DNA of 7,688 nucleotides from JBKJUK01 sp046590705. GTDB lineage: Bacteria > Acidobacteriota > Thermoanaerobaculia > Gp7-AA8. A model generated the notes under the pieces. It did no database searches and was not told where the DNA came from. It saw only the letters and a list, made by a program, of their open reading frames with translations. The stretch spans positions 1-7,688 of the forward strand of contig JBKJUK010000147.1 of the NCBI GenBank assembly GCA_046590705.1, given 5' to 3'. Position numbers and translations under genes: made by a program. Shown piece after piece: positions 5,758 to 7,688 of the stretch. How positions within the stretch are numbered: the first letter of the stretch is position 1; the number at the start of each line of letters is the position of its first letter.

Positions 5758-6042
5758 CTACTCGATTGATTCCGCCTCCGTTCCGAGCACATCCCCGCGC
5801 GCTTCCTCGCAGGCCATCAGCGACTCCTGATAGAGATAAAAAGAAAACTCACTGGTGAATGGCACCGGTGTACCGGCATGAATGACTTCCACGATTTTCG
5901 TGGCGTAGTACGAGGGAGGGGGGAGCCGCTCACCCTCGTCGAGAAGCGCATGAAAGCCGCGGGAAAGCTCTGCGCGAAGCCGCTCTCGAAAGAGGCCACT
6001 CTCCATGTCATCGGAAAGAGTCTTGTAGTCGATGTCGATCAT
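5758..6042 (-). CDS. small acidic hypothetical protein
   Basis: A 94-residue protein starting MIDIDYKTLSDDMESG; I do not recognise its family. It is acidic overall and predicted mostly helical, with RERLRAELSRGFHALLDEG (about 20-38), a PPPSYYATKIVEVIHAG segment and an acidic tail. There is no signal peptide or membrane helix. Codon third positions are GC-rich and look coding. ATG 6042 is chosen because a good promoter-like pair lies just before it. A TTG at 6144 would give 128 residues but would fill the intergenic region shared with the divergent amidohydrolase gene, and its added residues look non-coding. The ribosome binding site is weak or absent. The gene is read in the same direction as selD but lies about 300 bases from it, with repeats between, so it is probably a separate unit. 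Confidence 0.6.
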   Translation of the reverse strand: MIDIDYKTLSDDMESGLFRERLRAELSRGFHALLDEGERLPPPSYYATKIVEVIHAGTPVPFTSEFSFYLYQESLMACEEARGDVLGTEAESIE

Positions 6043-6053
6043 AAGCGCCGACG

Positions 6054-6083
6054 ATTCTACCCATTCGCATGGTGGTCTGTCGT
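6054..6083 (-). promoter_or_regulatory. candidate promoter for the small hypothetical gene
   Basis: On the minus strand, ACGACA (6083-6078, four of six matches to TTGACA), an 18-base spacer and TAGAAT (6059-6054, five of six matches to TATAAT). The expected transcription start near 6047 leaves a leader of only about five bases before ATG 6042. Confidence 0.4.
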
Positions 6084-6116
6084 CGCGCCGTGGACCACTC
6101 ACCGCTCCATGCTGAA

Positions 6117-6139
6117 CTCCGATATCCTTCACATCGGAG
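6117..6139 (+). promoter_or_regulatory. inverted repeat overlapping the ribosome binding site of the amidohydrolase gene
   Basis: CTCCGAT (6117-6123) and ATCGGAG (6133-6139) form a perfect 7-base inverted repeat with a 9-base spacer. Its right half contains the only ribosome-binding-like GGAG, 10 bases before ATG 6150. As RNA it could hide that site; as DNA it could be an operator in the divergent promoter region. Confidence 0.4.
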
Positions 6140-6149
6140 AACAACTCGC

Positions 6150-7439
6150 ATGCGCTTTCTGCTTACCGCCTTCACATTCATGCTCTTTATCGTTCCAGCA
6201 CTCGAGTCGCAAACCGTGGCCGAAGCAGCGCGCGACCTGAAACCGAAACTCATCGAGATGCGGCGCGACTTTCATCAGAATCCGGAGCTCTCCAACCGCG
6301 AAGTGCGCACAGGGCGAGTCATCGGTGAGCGTCTCAAAGCGCTGGGCATTCCGACGCAGACCGGCATCGGCGGCAACGGTGTGATCGCCACCATTACCGG
6401 GAAGCAACCCGGCCGGGTGATCGCGGTGCGGGCCGACATCGACGCTCTGCCGATCGAAGAGATCATGGACGTGCCCTACAAGTCGAAGAACAAGGGCGTC
6501 AAGCACGCCTGCGGACATGACGCACACATCACCGTAGGCCTCGGGCTAGCCGAGCTTCTCTGGAAGCGAAAAGACACATTCAACGGCACGGTGCACGTCA
6601 TCTTTCAACCTGCCGAGGAAGGTCCGCCGGTTGGCGAAGAAGGCGGCGCTCCCCTGATGATGAAAGAGGGCGTGCTGGACCGGTTGAAGCCGGAGGTCAT
6701 GTTCGCACTCCACGCCATGCCCACACTGCAGTCGGGCCAGGTCAGCTTCACCTCTGGTGCGCAAATGGCCTCGGCTGATCGCTTTCACATCACAGTGATC
6801 GGCAAAGGCACGCACGGCGCCACTCCACACATGGGGATCGATCCTATCGTGACGGCATCGCAGATCGTTCTGGCTCTGCAGACCATCGATAGCCGGCGCA
6901 TCGATCCACTGGAACCCGTGGTCGTGACCGTTGGAGCGCTGCACGCTGGAACGCGCTTCAACGTCATTCCCGACAAGGCCGAGATGGACGGAACGGTGCG
7001 CACGCTCTCACCCACCGTACGCGAGAAAACTCTGGCGCTGATTACATCGATGACCGAAGGGATCGCCGCTGCTGCCGGAGGCGAAGCGAAAGTCGTTTTC
7101 GACCTTGGCATTCCTGTTCTCAGGAACGACGCGGCTCTGTCGATCTGGAGCGAGATTTCGCTGAAGAAACATCTGGGCGCGGATGCGGTTTTCCGCGAGG
7201 CTCCTCGCATGATCGCCGAAGACTTTGCGTTCTTCGCAGATGCAGTGCCTTCGTTCTATTTTTTCCTGGGAGTTGGAAACAAGGCCAAAGGCATTACTGG
7301 AGCCTTGCATTCCGCCGACTTTGACATCGACGAAGACTCTCTCGTTGTAGGCACGAATGCCATGACCAGCCTGGTGCTCGATTACCTCGCCATTAAACGC
7401 GACGTCGTTATGTCGAAGGCGGGGGAGCGCAAGCCCTGA
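6150..7439 (+). CDS. secreted M20-family amidohydrolase (M20D, HipO/IAA-amino-acid hydrolase type)
   Basis: A 429-residue metal-dependent amidase that cleaves N-acyl or aryl amino-acid amides. The N-terminus MRFLLTAFTFMLFIVPALES is a signal peptide, so the enzyme is probably exported. Family motifs appear in order: MRRDFHQNPELS (37-48), GRVIAVRADIDALPIEE (88-104, D96 and D98), HACGHDAH (119-126, metal ligands C121 and H123), FQPAEEG (152-158, catalytic and ligand Glu residues), ALHAMP (186-191, H188), a dimerisation domain from about 209 to 325 with HGATPHMG, EDFAFF (357-362) and ALHSADFD (H387). All key positions seem intact, so it should be active. The length suits the family plus a leader. 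ATG 6150 is chosen because the signal peptide starts there and GGAG lies 10 bases upstream; the 27 extra residues from an upstream ATG at 6069 are not family-like. The substrate cannot be told from sequence. Confidence 0.93.
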   Translation: MRFLLTAFTFMLFIVPALESQTVAEAARDLKPKLIEMRRDFHQNPELSNREVRTGRVIGERLKALGIPTQTGIGGNGVIATITGKQPGRVIAVRADIDALPIEEIMDVPYKSKNKGVKHACGHDAHITVGLGLAELLWKRKDTFNGTVHVIFQPAEEGPPVGEEGGAPLMMKEGVLDRLKPEVMFALHAMPTLQSGQVSFTSGAQMASADRFHITVIGKGTHGATPHMGIDPIVTASQIVLALQTIDSRRIDPLEPVVVTVGALHAGTRFNVIPDKAEMDGTVRTLSPTVREKTLALITSMTEGIAAAAGGEAKVVFDLGIPVLRNDAALSIWSEISLKKHLGADAVFREAPRMIAEDFAFFADAVPSFYFFLGVGNKAKGITGALHSADFDIDEDSLVVGTNAMTSLVLDYLAIKRDVVMSKAGERKP

Positions 7440-7493
7440 CATTTTGCTCAAGTTGCGTAAGAAACGACAGGAATGGTTTCGCGAATACTTTCC

Positions 7494-7539
7494 AGCCCCG
7501 GAGGGGCGGCATCGCGTAGCCCAGGCCGTCAGGCCTGGG
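7494..7539. repeat. double-hairpin intergenic repeat
   Basis: Two adjacent palindromes: GCCCC-GGA-GGGGC (7495-7507) and CCCAGGCC-GTCA-GGCCTGGG (7520-7539). A partial copy of the first (GAGCCCCGGAGA) recurs at about 7563-7574. I recall this GCCCCGGAGGGGC...GCCCAGGCC type as a dispersed repeat in several soil-bacterial phyla. It starts 54 bases after the amidohydrolase stop and may also serve as a terminator or mRNA 3'-end stabiliser. Confidence 0.75.
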
Positions 7540-7650
7540 ACGTTGGATACGATCGAGATTCTGAGCCCCGGAGATGGTGCCATTTGGCAACCAGGTAGTT
7601 GCTGAGCTTGGTAAAATCACTGTGTGACCTGCGGATAGGTTTACCGCTTT

Positions 7651-7672
7651 ACCGGCCCAGGCATGGGCCGGT
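7651..7672. repeat. GC-rich hairpin near the window end
   Basis: ACCGGCCC (7651-7658) and GGGCCGGT (7665-7672) pair perfectly around a 6-base loop. No T-run follows on either strand, so a terminator role is uncertain. The rest of 7540-7688 shows no gene I can support; open frames there run through the repeats. Confidence 0.5.
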
Positions 7673-7688
7673 TGGGTGAGCAGCAACA

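Noticed and set aside
5538..5792. Short open frames on both strands over the palindromic pair
   Set aside because: Their products are translations of the repeat (AQAILPVA-type strings), a known annotation artefact.
6069..6149. Upstream ATG at 6069 as start of the amidohydrolase
   Set aside because: The 27 added residues are charged and unlike the family, and they would bury the signal peptide that begins at 6150.
7408..7686. Minus-strand open frame at the window end
   Set aside because: It reads through the GCCCCGGAGGGGC and GCCCAGGCC repeats and the end of the amidohydrolase gene, with no recognisable domain.

Overview
This window of about 7.7 kb comes from a bacterial chromosome with moderately high GC content. 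Three things point to Acidobacteriota or a neighbouring phylum: a receptor-type Ser/Thr protein kinase, a selenocysteine-containing SelD, and families of short intergenic palindromes. This placement is an inference; there is no rRNA or other marker gene to fix it.

Layout. Positions 1-66 hold the possible tail of an upstream gene. A plus-strand gene at 231-1046 resembles the C-terminal half of TldD/PmbA-family proteins. It faces a large minus-strand Ser/Thr kinase gene (1219-3132, TTG start), and a nested palindromic repeat (1095-1173) lies between the two 3' ends. Three more minus-strand genes follow. They are a membrane-anchored protein with a PEGA-like domain (3317-3934), a zinc-ribbon plus DUF2007 protein (3931-4359) and selD (4377-5456). 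These three form a tight cluster transcribed from selD toward the PEGA gene: 17 bases separate selD from the zinc-ribbon gene, and the next junction is an ATGA overlap. The kinase follows after 184 bases. Next comes a gene-free stretch of about 300 bases with a G-rich tract and a pair of inverted palindromic repeats. A small minus-strand hypothetical gene (5758-6042) is divergent from a secreted M20-family amidohydrolase (6150-7439). The window ends in repeat-rich non-coding sequence.

The main result is that selD does not begin at the ATG at 5165, where a conventional gene caller would put it. The reading frame continues upstream through one in-frame TGA (5397-5399) that falls exactly at the catalytic Cys/Sec position of selenophosphate synthetase (G-G-U-A-C-K). 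It continues to a GTG at 5456. A SECIS-like hairpin follows the TGA at a suitable distance. The product is therefore probably a 359-residue selenoprotein, and the organism should decode UGA as selenocysteine using selA, selB and selC genes elsewhere.

A second pattern concerns starts and repeats. Two genes with no clear ribosome binding site (selD and the TldD/PmbA-like gene) both have a TANNNT hexamer exactly six bases before the start codon, as expected for leaderless mRNAs. Both also have a G-rich tract at almost the same distance further upstream. Three different palindromic repeats each sit 45-55 bases beyond a stop codon. I see no CRISPR array, transposase, tRNA or rRNA, and no clear new defence or biosynthetic system.
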